DNA of 64,000 bases. It comes from CALJFL01 sp039964455 (GTDB lineage Bacteria > Pseudomonadota > Gammaproteobacteria > Pseudomonadales > Halieaceae). This document shows positions 7,719 through 16,149 of the stretch, piece by piece. The notes beneath the pieces are model-generated. The model was not told the origin of the DNA, did not search any database, and worked only from the letters and a program-made list of their open reading frames with translations. Position 1 is the stretch's first letter. Each line of letters opens with the position of its first letter. Location: contig JBDVXK010000016.1 in NCBI GenBank assembly GCA_039964455.1, forward strand, positions 1 through 64,000. The letters run 5' to 3'. The position numbers and the translations under genes are program-made.

Positions 7719-8033
7719 ATGTTGAAGATCAAGTGCGATGACGAAGTAATTGTCCTTGCTGGAAAAGACAAGGGTAAGCGCGGCAAGGTTCGCCGCGTTA
7801 TGGATGACAACCGTGTGGTTGTCGCTGGCGTCAACATGATCAAGAAGCACACCAAGCCTAATCCACAGGCCGGTGTAGCGGGCGGAATTGTTGAGAAGGA
7901 AGCGCCTATCCAGGTGTCCAACATAGCGATTTTTAATCCTCAGACCAGCAAGGCTGATCGAGTGGGTTTCAAGGTAGATGGAGATACCAAGGTTCGTATC
8001 TTCAAATCAAATGGCGAAGCGATCGACGCCTAG
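7719..8033 (+). CDS. rplX: 50S ribosomal protein L24
   Basis: 104 aa, the same as E. coli. The KOW motif (DDEVIVLAGKDKGKRGKVRRV, residues 5-25) is at the N-terminus, followed by GVNMIKKHTKPN and GGIVEKEAPI. L24 starts 50S assembly at the 5' end of 23S rRNA. GGGAGAGGAAG provides a strong ribosome-binding site. Confidence 0.97.
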   Translation: MLKIKCDDEVIVLAGKDKGKRGKVRRVMDDNRVVVAGVNMIKKHTKPNPQAGVAGGIVEKEAPIQVSNIAIFNPQTSKADRVGFKVDGDTKVRIFKSNGEAIDA

Positions 8034-8070
8034 GTCATCGTAATAGTGACCGGGTAAACAGGTAATAGAC

Positions 8071-8610
8071 ATGGCAACGTTGAAAGACAGATACAAGAGC
8101 GAAATCGCACCCAAGCTGAAGGAAGAGTTGGGCTTGGATAATGTGATGGAAGTTCCCCGTATCACCAAAATCACCCTGAACATGGGTGTTGGCGAAGCAC
8201 TGGGCGACAAAAAAGTGCTGGAGAACGCCGTCGGTGACATGGAAAAAATCGCCGGCCAGAAGGCTGTAGTGACCAAGGCGCGCAAATCTATCGCGGGCTT
8301 CAAAGTTCGTGACGGTTGGCCGATAGGCTGCAAAGTGACTCTGCGTTCAGAGCGCATGTATGAGTTTCTTGAGCGTCTTATCAGCATTGCGATCCCGCGG
8401 GTTCGGGACTTTCGCGGCGTAAACCCCAAGTCCTTTGACGGACGTGGCAACTTTGCCATGGGTGTAACGGAACAGATTATTTTCCCCGAAATTGATTACG
8501 ACCAGGTGGACGCACTGCGCGGAATGGATATCACCATTACTACCACTGCTCGTACGGATGATGAAGGTCGTGCCTTGCTGCGCGCTTTCAACTTCCCCCT
8601 GAAAGGTTAA
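8071..8610 (+). CDS. rplE: 50S ribosomal protein L5
   Basis: 179 aa, the same as E. coli. Contains NVMEVPRITKITLNMGVGEA and the C-terminal RGMDITITTTARTDDEGRALL. L5 binds 5S rRNA and contacts S13 across the subunit interface. It lies between rplX and rpsN as in E. coli. Confidence 0.97.
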   Translation: MATLKDRYKSEIAPKLKEELGLDNVMEVPRITKITLNMGVGEALGDKKVLENAVGDMEKIAGQKAVVTKARKSIAGFKVRDGWPIGCKVTLRSERMYEFLERLISIAIPRVRDFRGVNPKSFDGRGNFAMGVTEQIIFPEIDYDQVDALRGMDITITTTARTDDEGRALLRAFNFPLKG

Positions 8611-8622
8611 GAGGCTTTATTT

Positions 8623-8928
8623 ATGGCTAAGAAATCGATGATCGCACGTGAGAACAAGCGTACCAAGATGGTCGCCAGGTTCGCGCAGAAGCGCGCAACC
8701 CTCAAGGCTGTTATCCATGACGTGAATGCATCTGACGAGGAAAAATGGGACGCGCAGGTAGCGCTCCAGAAGCTTCCTCGCGATGCCAGCCCGGTACGTC
8801 AGCAGCGTCGCTGCCAGATAACCGGACGCCCTCACGGGGTCTATCGAAAGTTTGGCCTGTGTCGTAACAAATTGCGCGAAGCCGCTATGCGCGGTGACGT
8901 ACCTGGTCTGGTTAAGGCCAGCTGGTAA
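8623..8928 (+). CDS. rpsN: 30S ribosomal protein S14 (zinc-free type)
   Basis: 101 aa, the same as E. coli. It carries CQITGRPHGVYRKFGLCRNKLRE but lacks the paired CXXC motifs of zinc-binding S14, so it is the C-minus form. S14 sits in the 30S head near S3 and S10. It has 12-nt spacing from rplE. Confidence 0.96.
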   Translation: MAKKSMIARENKRTKMVARFAQKRATLKAVIHDVNASDEEKWDAQVALQKLPRDASPVRQQRRCQITGRPHGVYRKFGLCRNKLREAAMRGDVPGLVKASW

Positions 8929-8961
8929 ACGGACCCGTTGAGTCCCGGAGAGAATTAGACG

Positions 8962-9357
8962 ATGAGTATGCAAGATCCGCTGTCAGATATGCTGACACGT
9001 ATTCGCAACGCCCAGATGGCTGGTAAGACCGAAGTAGAAATGCCCGGTTCCAAGCTGAAGGCAGCTGTTGCCAAGGTATTGAAGGACGAGGGTTACATTA
9101 CTGACTTCGCCGCATCGGCCGATGGCAGCAAGCCACGCTTGTCTATAGAGCTCAAATATTTCGAAGGCAAGCCGGTTATCGCTGAGATCGATCGCAGCAG
9201 CCGTCCTGGTTTGCGCAACTATGCGGGTAAAGACGGCATGCCGTCTGTGCGCAACGGACTTGGTGTAGCAATCATCTCAACCTCAAAGGGTGTGATGACC
9301 GACCGTGCAGCTCGCGCTGCTGGTGTTGGTGGCGAAGTACTCTGCACCGTTTTCTAA
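8962..9357 (+). CDS. rpsH: 30S ribosomal protein S8
   Basis: 131 aa against 130 in E. coli. Starts MSMQDPLSDMLTRIRNAQ and ends with the conserved ISTSKGVMTDRAARAAGVGGE. S8 is a primary 16S binder and, in E. coli, the translational repressor of the spc operon acting near the rplE start. A GGAGAG site precedes the ATG. Confidence 0.97.
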   Translation: MSMQDPLSDMLTRIRNAQMAGKTEVEMPGSKLKAAVAKVLKDEGYITDFAASADGSKPRLSIELKYFEGKPVIAEIDRSSRPGLRNYAGKDGMPSVRNGLGVAIISTSKGVMTDRAARAAGVGGEVLCTVF

Positions 9358-9384
9358 CGATTATTGAATTGAAGAGCAAACGAA

Positions 9385-9912
9385 ATGTCTAGAGTCGCAA
9401 ATAATCCGGTATCACTGCCCAACGGGGTGGAGTTCAAGGTCGATGGCCGTGATCTCACCGTTAAAGGCAGCAAAGGTTCGCTGGCGTTGTCCCTGGTGGA
9501 TGGCGTGCAGGTGAGTGAGGATGACAACGTTCTGACCATTGCTTATGACAGTGACGCGCATCGCGCCATGGCGGGAACCACCCGCGCACTGCTTAACAAC
9601 ATGGTTATTGGCGTCAGCGAAGGTTGGGAAAAGAAGCTTGTATTGAACGGCGTTGGCTATCGTGCCAAGGCGACGGGTAAGTCGGTAAACCTGACTGTTG
9701 GCCTGTCGCACCCGGTAGATTACCAGCTGCCCGAAGGCGTTAGCGCCGAGAGCCCCAGTCAGACCGAGATCGTTGTCAAAGGTATTGATAAGCAGGCTGT
9801 TGGTCAGGCGGCTGCAGAAATTCGCAGTTTCCGTCCACCAGAGCCTTACAAGGGCAAGGGTATTCGCTACGCGGACGAGTATGTCCGTCGTAAAGAAGCC
9901 AAGAAGAAGTAG
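9385..9912 (+). CDS. rplF: 50S ribosomal protein L6
   Basis: 175 aa against 177 in E. coli. It shows two similar halves as in all L6, with the signature PEPYKGKGIRYADE near the C-terminus and a lysine-rich end (KEAKKK). L6 lies near the factor-binding stalk base. It is 27 nt after rpsH and 10 nt before rplR. Confidence 0.97.
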   Translation: MSRVANNPVSLPNGVEFKVDGRDLTVKGSKGSLALSLVDGVQVSEDDNVLTIAYDSDAHRAMAGTTRALLNNMVIGVSEGWEKKLVLNGVGYRAKATGKSVNLTVGLSHPVDYQLPEGVSAESPSQTEIVVKGIDKQAVGQAAAEIRSFRPPEPYKGKGIRYADEYVRRKEAKKK

Positions 9913-9922
9913 GTAAGTTGAG

Positions 9923-10273
9923 ATGAGCGTAAAGAATGATTCAAGGTTACGTCGCGCACGTCGCGCCCGTGCCCGTATGCGTGAGCTCGGCGTTAATCGC
10001 CTGAGCGTGCACCGTACTCCCCGTCACATCTACGCCCAGGTGCTGGCACCTGCAGGTGACAAGGTGTTGGCAAGCGCGTCGACTCTCGACAGCGATCTTC
10101 GTGGCGGTAAAACCGGCAATATCGATGCCGCTGCCGCTGTAGGTAAGTTGGTTGCAGAGCGCGCCAAGCAGGCTGGTATCGAGAAGGTCGCCTTCGATCG
10201 CGCCGGTTACAAGTACCACGGACGCGTCAAGGCTCTGGCCGATGCTGCCCGTGAAAGTGGACTGGAATTCTAG
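9923..10273 (+). CDS. rplR: 50S ribosomal protein L18
   Basis: 116 aa against 117 in E. coli. It has an arginine-rich N-terminus (RLRRARRARARMRELG), the conserved RLSVHRTPRHIYAQV, and ends FDRAGYKYHGRVKALADAARESGLEF. L18 brings 5S rRNA to the 50S subunit together with L5. It is tightly packed between rplF and rpsE. Confidence 0.97.
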   Translation: MSVKNDSRLRRARRARARMRELGVNRLSVHRTPRHIYAQVLAPAGDKVLASASTLDSDLRGGKTGNIDAAAAVGKLVAERAKQAGIEKVAFDRAGYKYHGRVKALADAARESGLEF

Positions 10274-10282
10274 GGTATAACT

Positions 10283-10795
10283 ATGGCTTTTAACGATCAA
10301 AGAAAGCAGCAGCAGGACGGCGACCTCCAGGAGAAACTGGTTCAGGTCAACCGTGTAGCCAAAGTGGTCAAAGGTGGCCGCATTTTCGGTTTCACAGCAC
10401 TGACTGTTATTGGCGATGGCAAGGGCAAAGTTGGTTTCGGACGCGGCAAGGCCCGTGAAGTGCCTGTAGCTATCCAGAAAGCGATGGAAGCGGCCCGACG
10501 CAACATGATCCAGGTTGAACTGGATAATGGCACTATCCAATATCCAGTTAAGGCCCAGCACGGCGCCTCCAAGGTATATATGCAGCCTGCATCTGAAGGT
10601 ACTGGCGTTATTGCTGGTGGTGCGATGCGTGCGGTTCTGGAAATTGCCGGTGTACACAATGTACTCGCCAAGTGCTACGGCTCGACCAATCCGGTCAACG
10701 TGGTACGTGCGACTTTCAACGGTCTGCGTGACATGGCTGCGCCCGAAAGCGTGGCAGCCAAGCGCGGCAAGACTGTCGAAGAAATACTGAATTAA
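10283..10795 (+). CDS. rpsE: 30S ribosomal protein S5
   Basis: 170 aa against 167 in E. coli. The double-stranded-RNA-binding-like N-domain (LVQVNRVAKVVKGGRIFGFTA, about residues 17-37) is followed by the GDGKGKVGFGRGKAREVPVAIQKA segment. S5 affects decoding fidelity and lines the mRNA entry. It is 9 nt from rplR. Confidence 0.97.
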   Translation: MAFNDQRKQQQDGDLQEKLVQVNRVAKVVKGGRIFGFTALTVIGDGKGKVGFGRGKAREVPVAIQKAMEAARRNMIQVELDNGTIQYPVKAQHGASKVYMQPASEGTGVIAGGAMRAVLEIAGVHNVLAKCYGSTNPVNVVRATFNGLRDMAAPESVAAKRGKTVEEILN

Positions 10796-10814
10796 AGAGT
10801 GAGTTGGCTACGTC

Positions 10815-10997
10815 ATGGCTAAAGCAATGGTTAAAGTAACGCAGATCAAGAGCGTCAATGGACGTCTCAAGAAGCACCAGGCATGTGTTGCCGGGCTTGG
10901 GCTGCGTCGTATCGGTCACACCGTGGAAGTAGAAGACACACCTTCAACTCGCGGCATGATCAACAAGGTTAACTACCTCGTTAGGGTTGAGGACTAA
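10815..10997 (+). CDS. rpmD: 50S ribosomal protein L30
   Basis: 60 aa against 59 in E. coli. It has the L30 pattern VTQIKSVNGRLKKHQACVAGLGLRRIGHTVEVEDTPS with ferredoxin-like fold spacing. It is 19 nt after rpsE and 3 nt before rplO, so it belongs to the same transcript. Confidence 0.95.
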   Translation: MAKAMVKVTQIKSVNGRLKKHQACVAGLGLRRIGHTVEVEDTPSTRGMINKVNYLVRVED

Positions 10998-11000
10998 ATC

Positions 11001-11447
11001 ATGTCAGATGGTATGAGACTGAACACCCTGAGCCCTGCACCGGGTTCTCGGAAAAATGCCAAGCGCGTTGGCCGAGGCATCGGTAGCGGCGTAGGCAAGA
11101 CAGCGGGTCGTGGCCACAAGGGCCAGAAGTCCCGTACGGGCGGCAGCGTGCGTCCAGGCTTCGAGGGTGGCCAGATGCCACTGCAGAAGCGTCTTCCTAA
11201 ATATGGCTTTTCATCACGGATGGCTCGCGCTACTGCGCAGATTCGCGTTGCTGAATTGGCGCTGGTCGATGCAGACGTAGTCGATCTGGAAGCGTTGAAG
11301 GCTGCTGACCTGGTTCGTGATGATGTAACACGCGCCCGTGTTTTTCTGTCGGGTGAGCTGAGCAAGGCTGTCACCGTCAAAGGGCTCGCCGTTACCAAAG
11401 GCGCGCGCGAGGCGATTGAGCAGGCCGGCGGGAAAGTAGAGGACTAA
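11001..11447 (+). CDS. rplO: 50S ribosomal protein L15
   Basis: 148 aa against 144 in E. coli. It has the glycine-rich N-terminus GRGIGSGVGKTAGRGHKGQKSRTGG and FEGGQMPLQKRLPKYGF. The ATG at 11001 is chosen because GAGG lies 8 nt upstream; it adds four residues (MSDG) to the usual MRLNTLSPA start. An internal ATG at 11013 would match E. coli but lacks a ribosome-binding site. The stop abuts secY directly. Confidence 0.95.
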   Translation: MSDGMRLNTLSPAPGSRKNAKRVGRGIGSGVGKTAGRGHKGQKSRTGGSVRPGFEGGQMPLQKRLPKYGFSSRMARATAQIRVAELALVDADVVDLEALKAADLVRDDVTRARVFLSGELSKAVTVKGLAVTKGAREAIEQAGGKVED

Positions 11448-12776
11448 ATGGCAACAGGTCAGCTGCCCTCAGTAAACAAGGCAGGCCTTGGCGAACTTTT
11501 TGCCCGGCTGCGTTTTGTTCTACTGGCCATTGTTGTCTACCGCATCGGGACACATATCCCGGTACCGGGGATAGACCCGAACCAGTTGGCTGCATTGTTC
11601 AACCAGAATCAGGGCACCATCCTTGGGCTGGCTAACATGTTTTCTGGTGGCGCTCTGGAGCGAATGAGCATCCTGGCGCTTGGCATCATGCCTTACATCT
11701 CTGCCTCTATCATTATGCAGTTGATGTCAGCAGTGACGCCGCAGCTGGAGCAGTTAAAGAAAGAAGGCGAGTCAGGGCGCCGTAAGATCAGCCAGTACAC
11801 GCGTTACCTGACAGTAGTGCTGGCAATAATCCAGGCCACCGGAATGACCGTGGGCATGGCGAACCAGGGTATGTCTTACGACACATCGCTTCTGTTCTAC
11901 GTGATAGCGATTACATCTCTGGTGACTGGCGCTGTGTTCATGATGTGGTTGGGTGAGCAGATTACGGAAAAAGGCGTAGGCAATGGCATCTCGCTGTTGA
12001 TCTTCGCTGGCATCGTCGCGGGATTGCCCGCTGCGATAGGCCAATCGCTGGAACAGGCGCGACAGGGTGAAATTAACATTTTGATCCTGCTGTTCATCCT
12101 GGCGCTGGCGATAGCCGTTATTTACATGATCGTGTTTATAGAACGCGGTCAACGTCGCATCACGGTGAACTACGCGAAGCGGCAGCAGGGACGGAAGATG
12201 TATCAGGCGCAGAGCTCGCATCTGCCCCTTAAGGTGAATATGGCGGGTGTAATCCCGGCTATTTTCGCCAGCAGCATATTGCTGTTCCCGGCGTCTTTGG
12301 CGCAGTGGTTCGGCTCTGCCGGCTCTGCCGACTGGTTACAGGACCTTGCCGTGGCCATTGGTCCTGGTCAGCCCCTGAACATTATGTTGTTCACGGTGTT
12401 TGTTGTGTTTTTCTGCTTCTTTTACACGGCGTTGATGTTTAACCCGGTAGAGGTTGCTGACAATTTGAAGCGTTCCGGTGCCTTTGTGCCCGGTATTCGC
12501 CCCGGTCAGCAGACCGCCAACTATATCGACGGCGTGTTGACCAGGCTGACAGTGTTTGGCTCTGCCTACATAGCACTGGTTTGCCTGATGCCACAGTTTT
12601 TGGTGGTGATGTGGAACGTGCCCTTTTACCTGGGCGGTACCTCACTGTTGATTGTAGTGGTGGTTGTGATGGATTTTATGGCTCAGGTGCAGAGTCACCT
12701 GATGTCTCACCAGTACGATTCGGTGATGAAGAAGGCCAATTTGAAGAACTACGGCGGTTCTGGCCGGTCGCGCTAA
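11448..12776 (+). CDS. secY: Protein translocase subunit SecY
   Basis: 442 aa against 443 in E. coli, with ten predicted membrane helices. Visible hallmarks are GTHIPVPGIDP after helix 1, the plug region FSGGALERMSILALGIMPYISASIIMQL, and the cytoplasmic loop ERGQRRITVNYAKRQ that contacts SecA and the ribosome. It forms the channel of the Sec translocon in the inner membrane. The ATG follows the rplO TAA with no gap, as expected for tight coupling in the spc operon. Confidence 0.98.
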   Translation: MATGQLPSVNKAGLGELFARLRFVLLAIVVYRIGTHIPVPGIDPNQLAALFNQNQGTILGLANMFSGGALERMSILALGIMPYISASIIMQLMSAVTPQLEQLKKEGESGRRKISQYTRYLTVVLAIIQATGMTVGMANQGMSYDTSLLFYVIAITSLVTGAVFMMWLGEQITEKGVGNGISLLIFAGIVAGLPAAIGQSLEQARQGEINILILLFILALAIAVIYMIVFIERGQRRITVNYAKRQQGRKMYQAQSSHLPLKVNMAGVIPAIFASSILLFPASLAQWFGSAGSADWLQDLAVAIGPGQPLNIMLFTVFVVFFCFFYTALMFNPVEVADNLKRSGAFVPGIRPGQQTANYIDGVLTRLTVFGSAYIALVCLMPQFLVVMWNVPFYLGGTSLLIVVVVVMDFMAQVQSHLMSHQYDSVMKKANLKNYGGSGRSR

Positions 12777-12819
12777 TTAGCGCGCAAAGCCAGAGCGGCA
12801 GGTTCACGGAGAGTTAGAA

Positions 12820-12936
12820 ATGAAAGTACGTGCATCAGTAAAAAAGATTTGCAGAAACTGCAAGATCGTCCGACGCAAGGGTGTAGTGCGTGTGATCTGT
12901 GATACAGATCCCCGCCACAAGCAGCGTCAGGGTTAA
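12820..12936 (+). CDS. rpmJ: 50S ribosomal protein L36 (zinc-ribbon type)
   Basis: 38 aa, the same as E. coli. It has the zinc ligands Cys11, Cys14, Cys27 and His33 (CRNCK...CDTDPRH), so it is the C-plus form that needs zinc. It ends KQRQG. It lies 43 nt after secY, its usual place, and 150 nt before rpsM. Confidence 0.97.
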   Translation: MKVRASVKKICRNCKIVRRKGVVRVICDTDPRHKQRQG

Positions 12937-12955
12937 GCGAGCGCCCACGAGGCGG

Positions 12956-12984
12956 TTGATTTTTAGTAACGATATCGCTAGAAT
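12956..12984 (+). promoter_or_regulatory. Sigma70 promoter of the alpha operon
   Basis: TTGATT (12956-12961) and TAGAAT (12979-12984) are separated by 17 nt. The expected start near 12991 lies about 95 nt before the rpsM ATG. Confidence 0.75.
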
Positions 12985-13086
12985 GCTGCGCCCTTCGCGA
13001 GGGCCCCACAAAACTGAGTTAAATCAGGGGCTTGCGTAAAAAGGGCAGCGCACAGAGCGGAACATTAAGGAATTGGAGAAAGTTGC
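12985..13086 (+). promoter_or_regulatory. Candidate S4-responsive alpha-operon leader
   Basis: 12985-12995 (GCTGCGCCCTT) can pair with 13041-13049 (AAGGGCAGC) as nine base pairs with a two-base bulge, enclosing a second stem of GCCCC (13003-13007) with GGGGC (13027-13031). A nested arrangement before rpsM resembles the E. coli S4-binding pseudoknot. A caveat is that a start near 12991 would leave out part of the outer stem unless transcription comes from upstream. Confidence 0.45.
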
Positions 13087-13443
13087 ATGGCTCGTATTGC
13101 CGGCGTCAACATACCCGATAACAAGCATGCTGTTATCTCATTGACCTACATCTTCGGTGTAGGCCGCAGCCAGGCGCAGCGTCTTTGCGCAGACACTGGT
13201 GTGGCTGAGAACACCAGGATCGCAGAGTTGACTGAGGAGCAGATGGATTCGCTGCGTACCAAAGTGAGCGAAATGAACGTGGAAGGCGACCTTCGTCGTG
13301 AAGTATCCATGAACATCAAGCGTCTGATGGATCTCGGTTGTAACCGTGGTCTGCGACACCGTCGCGGTTTGCCGCTGCGTGGTCAGCGTACCAAGACAAA
13401 TGCTCGTACCCGTAAGGGTCCGCGCAAGCCGATTCGCAGGTAG
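13087..13443 (+). CDS. rpsM: 30S ribosomal protein S13
   Basis: 118 aa, the same as E. coli. Starts ARIAGVNIPDNKHAVISLTYIFGVGRSQA and ends with the basic tail RTKTNARTRKGPRKPIRR that touches P-site tRNA. S13 forms bridges with L5 across the subunits. GGAG at 13074-13077 is its ribosome-binding site. This is the first gene of the alpha operon. Confidence 0.97.
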   Translation: MARIAGVNIPDNKHAVISLTYIFGVGRSQAQRLCADTGVAENTRIAELTEEQMDSLRTKVSEMNVEGDLRREVSMNIKRLMDLGCNRGLRHRRGLPLRGQRTKTNARTRKGPRKPIRR

Positions 13444-13521
13444 GGTAACTCCCCCAACGCGAATCCGTTTTAGTGTAGCTGCACCGAAGTGCAGTGTTGA
13501 TATTAAAAGCAGGAAGTAACT

Positions 13522-13914
13522 ATGGCCAAGCCAGGTGCTAAAAGCACTCGTAAGAAAATTACCAAGACTGTTGTTGATGGGATCGCGCACGTTCATGCGT
13601 CTTTCAATAACACCATCATCACTATTACCGACCGTCAGGGCAATACGCTCAGCTGGGCCACTGCTGGTGGTTCTGGTTTCCGCGGTTCACGTAAGAGCAC
13701 ACCCTTCGCAGCGCAGGTTGCAGCAGAGCGTGCCGGTGAAGCAGCCAAAGAGTACGGCTTGAAGAACCTTGATGTGCAGGTAAAAGGCCCGGGACCGGGT
13801 CGTGAATCAGCAGTTCGTGCGCTGAATGCCTGCGGCTACTCAATCAGCAATATTACTGACGTTACGCCGATTCCACACAACGGCTGCCGTCCACCCAAGA
13901 AACGTCGCGTCTAA
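13522..13914 (+). CDS. rpsK: 30S ribosomal protein S11
   Basis: 130 aa against 129 in E. coli. It contains DGIAHVHASFNNTIITITDRQGN and the C-terminal ITDVTPIPHNGCRPPKKRRV. S11 forms the 30S platform near the exit of mRNA. A GGAAG site precedes the ATG. Confidence 0.97.
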   Translation: MAKPGAKSTRKKITKTVVDGIAHVHASFNNTIITITDRQGNTLSWATAGGSGFRGSRKSTPFAAQVAAERAGEAAKEYGLKNLDVQVKGPGPGRESAVRALNACGYSISNITDVTPIPHNGCRPPKKRRV

Positions 13915-13945
13915 GACCACGACAAGCGCTTACAGGATAACTGAC

Positions 13946-14566
13946 ATGGCTCGATATATTGGACCCAAGTGCAAGCTCTCCCGTCGTGAAGGAACGGATC
14001 TGTTCCTCAAGAGCGGAGTTCGCGCACTGGAAAGCAAGTGCAAGCAGGAAACAGCTCCAGGCCAGCATGGCGCCCGTCGCGGCCGCTTGTCTGACTACGG
14101 TGTACAGCTGCGTGAAAAGCAGAAGGTTCGCAGGATTTACGGCGTACTGGAGAAGCAGTTCCGCAATTACTACAAAGAAGCGGCCCGTCTCAAGGGTGCA
14201 ACAGGCGAGAATCTTTTGCAGCTTTTGGAAAGCCGCCTGGATAATGTGGTTTACCGCATGGGCTTCGGCGCTACCCGCGCGGAAGCACGTCAAATGGTAT
14301 CTCACAAGGCAATCCTGGTTAATGGCACCGTTGTAAACGTCGCTTCTTATCAGGTTCAGGCTGGAGACGTGATCTCCCTGCGTGAGAAAGCCAAAAAGCA
14401 ACTGCGCATTCAATCTGCACTGGCATTGGCCGCACAGCGCGGTGAGCCCGAGTGGATTGAAGTCAACAACGACAAGCTGGAAGGCATATTCAAGGCGGTC
14501 CCGGATCGTCAGGACCTGACCTCAGAGATCAATGAAAACTTGATCGTTGAGCTCTACTCCAAGTAA
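13946..14566 (+). CDS. rpsD: 30S ribosomal protein S4
   Basis: 206 aa, the same as E. coli. Starts ARYIGPKCKLSRREGTDLFLKSG; the S4 RNA-binding domain begins near residue 95 (LLQLLESRLDNVVYRMGFGATRAEARQMVSH). An in-frame open stretch reaches back into rpsK but lacks the family sequence, so the ATG at 13946 is used. S4 initiates 30S body assembly and in E. coli represses the alpha operon. Confidence 0.97.
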   Translation: MARYIGPKCKLSRREGTDLFLKSGVRALESKCKQETAPGQHGARRGRLSDYGVQLREKQKVRRIYGVLEKQFRNYYKEAARLKGATGENLLQLLESRLDNVVYRMGFGATRAEARQMVSHKAILVNGTVVNVASYQVQAGDVISLREKAKKQLRIQSALALAAQRGEPEWIEVNNDKLEGIFKAVPDRQDLTSEINENLIVELYSK

Positions 14567-14604
14567 TAAGCCCCACGGACTAACCTTTAGCTACAGGTGC
14601 CAGA

Positions 14605-15609
14605 ATGCAGAGTGCAGTGAACGAATTTTTGACCCCGCGTGTCATCAACGTCGACGAGAAGACCAATACGCGTGCCCAGGTAACCCTGGAGCCCCTGGAA
14701 CGTGGCTTTGGTCACACACTGGGTAACGCCCTTCGTCGAATCCTGCTGTCTTCCATGCCCGGTTGTGCCATTACCGAGGTAGAGATCGACGGCGTACTTC
14801 ATGAGTACAGCGCCATTGAAGGCGTTCAGGAAGATGTCATCGAAATCCTTCTTAACCTCAAAGGCGTTGCGCTTGTCATGAATGGCAAGGACGAGGCTGA
14901 ACTGACCCTGACCAAGAAAGGTTCTGGCGCGGTTACTGCAGGTGATATACAGGTTGATCACGACATCGAGATCCGCAACCCGGATCACGTGATCTGTAAC
15001 CTCAATGACAAGTCTGAAATCAGCATGAAGCTGACCATTGCTCGTGGCCGTGGTTACTCTCCCGCTGATTCTCGCGAGAACCCGGAAGAAGAGACGCGCT
15101 CTATTGGCCGTCTGCAGTTGGATGCAACCTTCTCTCCTATCCACCGTGTATCGTATGTTGTGGAAGCAGCGCGTGTTGAACAGCGTACTGACCTCGACAA
15201 GCTGGTACTGGATCTGGAGACTAATGGCACGATCGATCCGGAAGAGGCGATTCGTCGTGCTGCAACAATTCTGCAGCAGCAGCTCGCGGTATTCGTTGAC
15301 CTGGAAAGCGACAGCGAGTCCGAGTCTGTTATCGAAGAGGATGAGGTAGATCCAATTCTGCTGCGTCCGGTCGATGATCTCGAGTTGACCGTTCGCTCGG
15401 CCAACTGTCTGAAGGCGGAAAATATTTACTACATCGGTGACCTCGTTCAGCGCACAGAAGTTGAGCTGCTGAAAACCCCGAACCTGGGTAAGAAGTCACT
15501 GACCGAGATCAAGGACGTGTTGGCGTCCCGTGGGCTGTCTCTGGGCATGCGCCTGGATAACTGGCCGCCCGCCAGTCTCAAGAACGACGATCGGGTATTG
15601 AGCGTTTAA
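14605..15609 (+). CDS. rpoA: RNA polymerase alpha subunit
   Basis: 334 aa against 329 in E. coli. The N-terminal dimerisation domain (about residues 1-238) shows LEPLERGFGHTLGNALRRILLSSMPG. An acidic linker (SDSESESVIEEDE) leads to the C-terminal domain (about 255-325) with LTVRSANCLKAENIYYIGDLVQRTEVELLKTPNLGKKSL, which binds UP elements and activators. It is placed between rpsD and rplQ as usual. Confidence 0.98.
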   Translation: MQSAVNEFLTPRVINVDEKTNTRAQVTLEPLERGFGHTLGNALRRILLSSMPGCAITEVEIDGVLHEYSAIEGVQEDVIEILLNLKGVALVMNGKDEAELTLTKKGSGAVTAGDIQVDHDIEIRNPDHVICNLNDKSEISMKLTIARGRGYSPADSRENPEEETRSIGRLQLDATFSPIHRVSYVVEAARVEQRTDLDKLVLDLETNGTIDPEEAIRRAATILQQQLAVFVDLESDSESESVIEEDEVDPILLRPVDDLELTVRSANCLKAENIYYIGDLVQRTEVELLKTPNLGKKSLTEIKDVLASRGLSLGMRLDNWPPASLKNDDRVLSV

Positions 15610-15668
15610 GCTTTACCCGGAACCGGTTGATAGTGCTGAGATAGCACAGCAAGTATAGGATTATAGAA

Positions 15669-16058
15669 ATGCGTCATCGTCACAGTGGACGTCAGTTAAA
15701 CAGGAATAGCTCGCACCGTAAGGCTATGTTCCGCAATATGACCGTCTCTCTCGTAGAGCACGAGTTGATCAAGACTACGTTGGCTAAAGCCAAGGAGCTG
15801 CGCAGCCACGCTGAGCCGCTGATAACCTTGTCCAAAACCGACAGCGTTGCCAATCGGCGTCTTGCCTTCGACCGTACCCGCAGCAAGGAAACTGTGGGCA
15901 AGCTCTTTACCGAGCTCGGTCCCAGGTACCAGACACGTCCCGGTGGTTACATCCGTATTCTTAAGTGCGGCTATCGCGCTGGCGACAAGGCTCCTATGGC
16001 TTATGTTGAGCTGGTAGATAGGCCAGAGCCTGAGAGCTTCGAGGACGACGAGGATTAA
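15669..16058 (+). CDS. rplQ: 50S ribosomal protein L17
   Basis: 129 aa against 127 in E. coli. Starts MRHRHSGRQLNRNSSHRKAMFRNM and ends with an acidic tail (ESFEDDED). The conserved segments TTLAKAKELRSHAEPLITL and TRPGGYIRILKCGYRAGDKAPMA are present. It is the last gene of the ribosomal cluster, closed by a strong terminator. Confidence 0.97.
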   Translation: MRHRHSGRQLNRNSSHRKAMFRNMTVSLVEHELIKTTLAKAKELRSHAEPLITLSKTDSVANRRLAFDRTRSKETVGKLFTELGPRYQTRPGGYIRILKCGYRAGDKAPMAYVELVDRPEPESFEDDED

Positions 16059-16074
16059 ACCTTGTGCTTGTCTG

Positions 16075-16102
16075 AAAAAGCCGGGTATAGCCCGGCTTTT
16101 TT
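16075..16102. terminator. Bidirectional terminator between rplQ and uvrA
   Basis: AAAAAGCCGGG pairs with CCCGGCTTTTT around TATAG. Flanking A and T tracts let it end rplQ on the plus strand and uvrA on the minus strand. Confidence 0.93.
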
Positions 16103-16149
16103 GTGTCTGCAGGAATGTGGTTAGGGGCACCGGCGGTGCCCCGTGAAGA

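Noticed and set aside
9947..10657. 236-codon minus-strand frame across rplR-rpsE
   Set aside because: Antisense to two certain ribosomal protein genes.
13826..13945. 40-residue N-terminal extension of S4
   Set aside because: Out-of-frame overlap with rpsK; the family starts at 13946.
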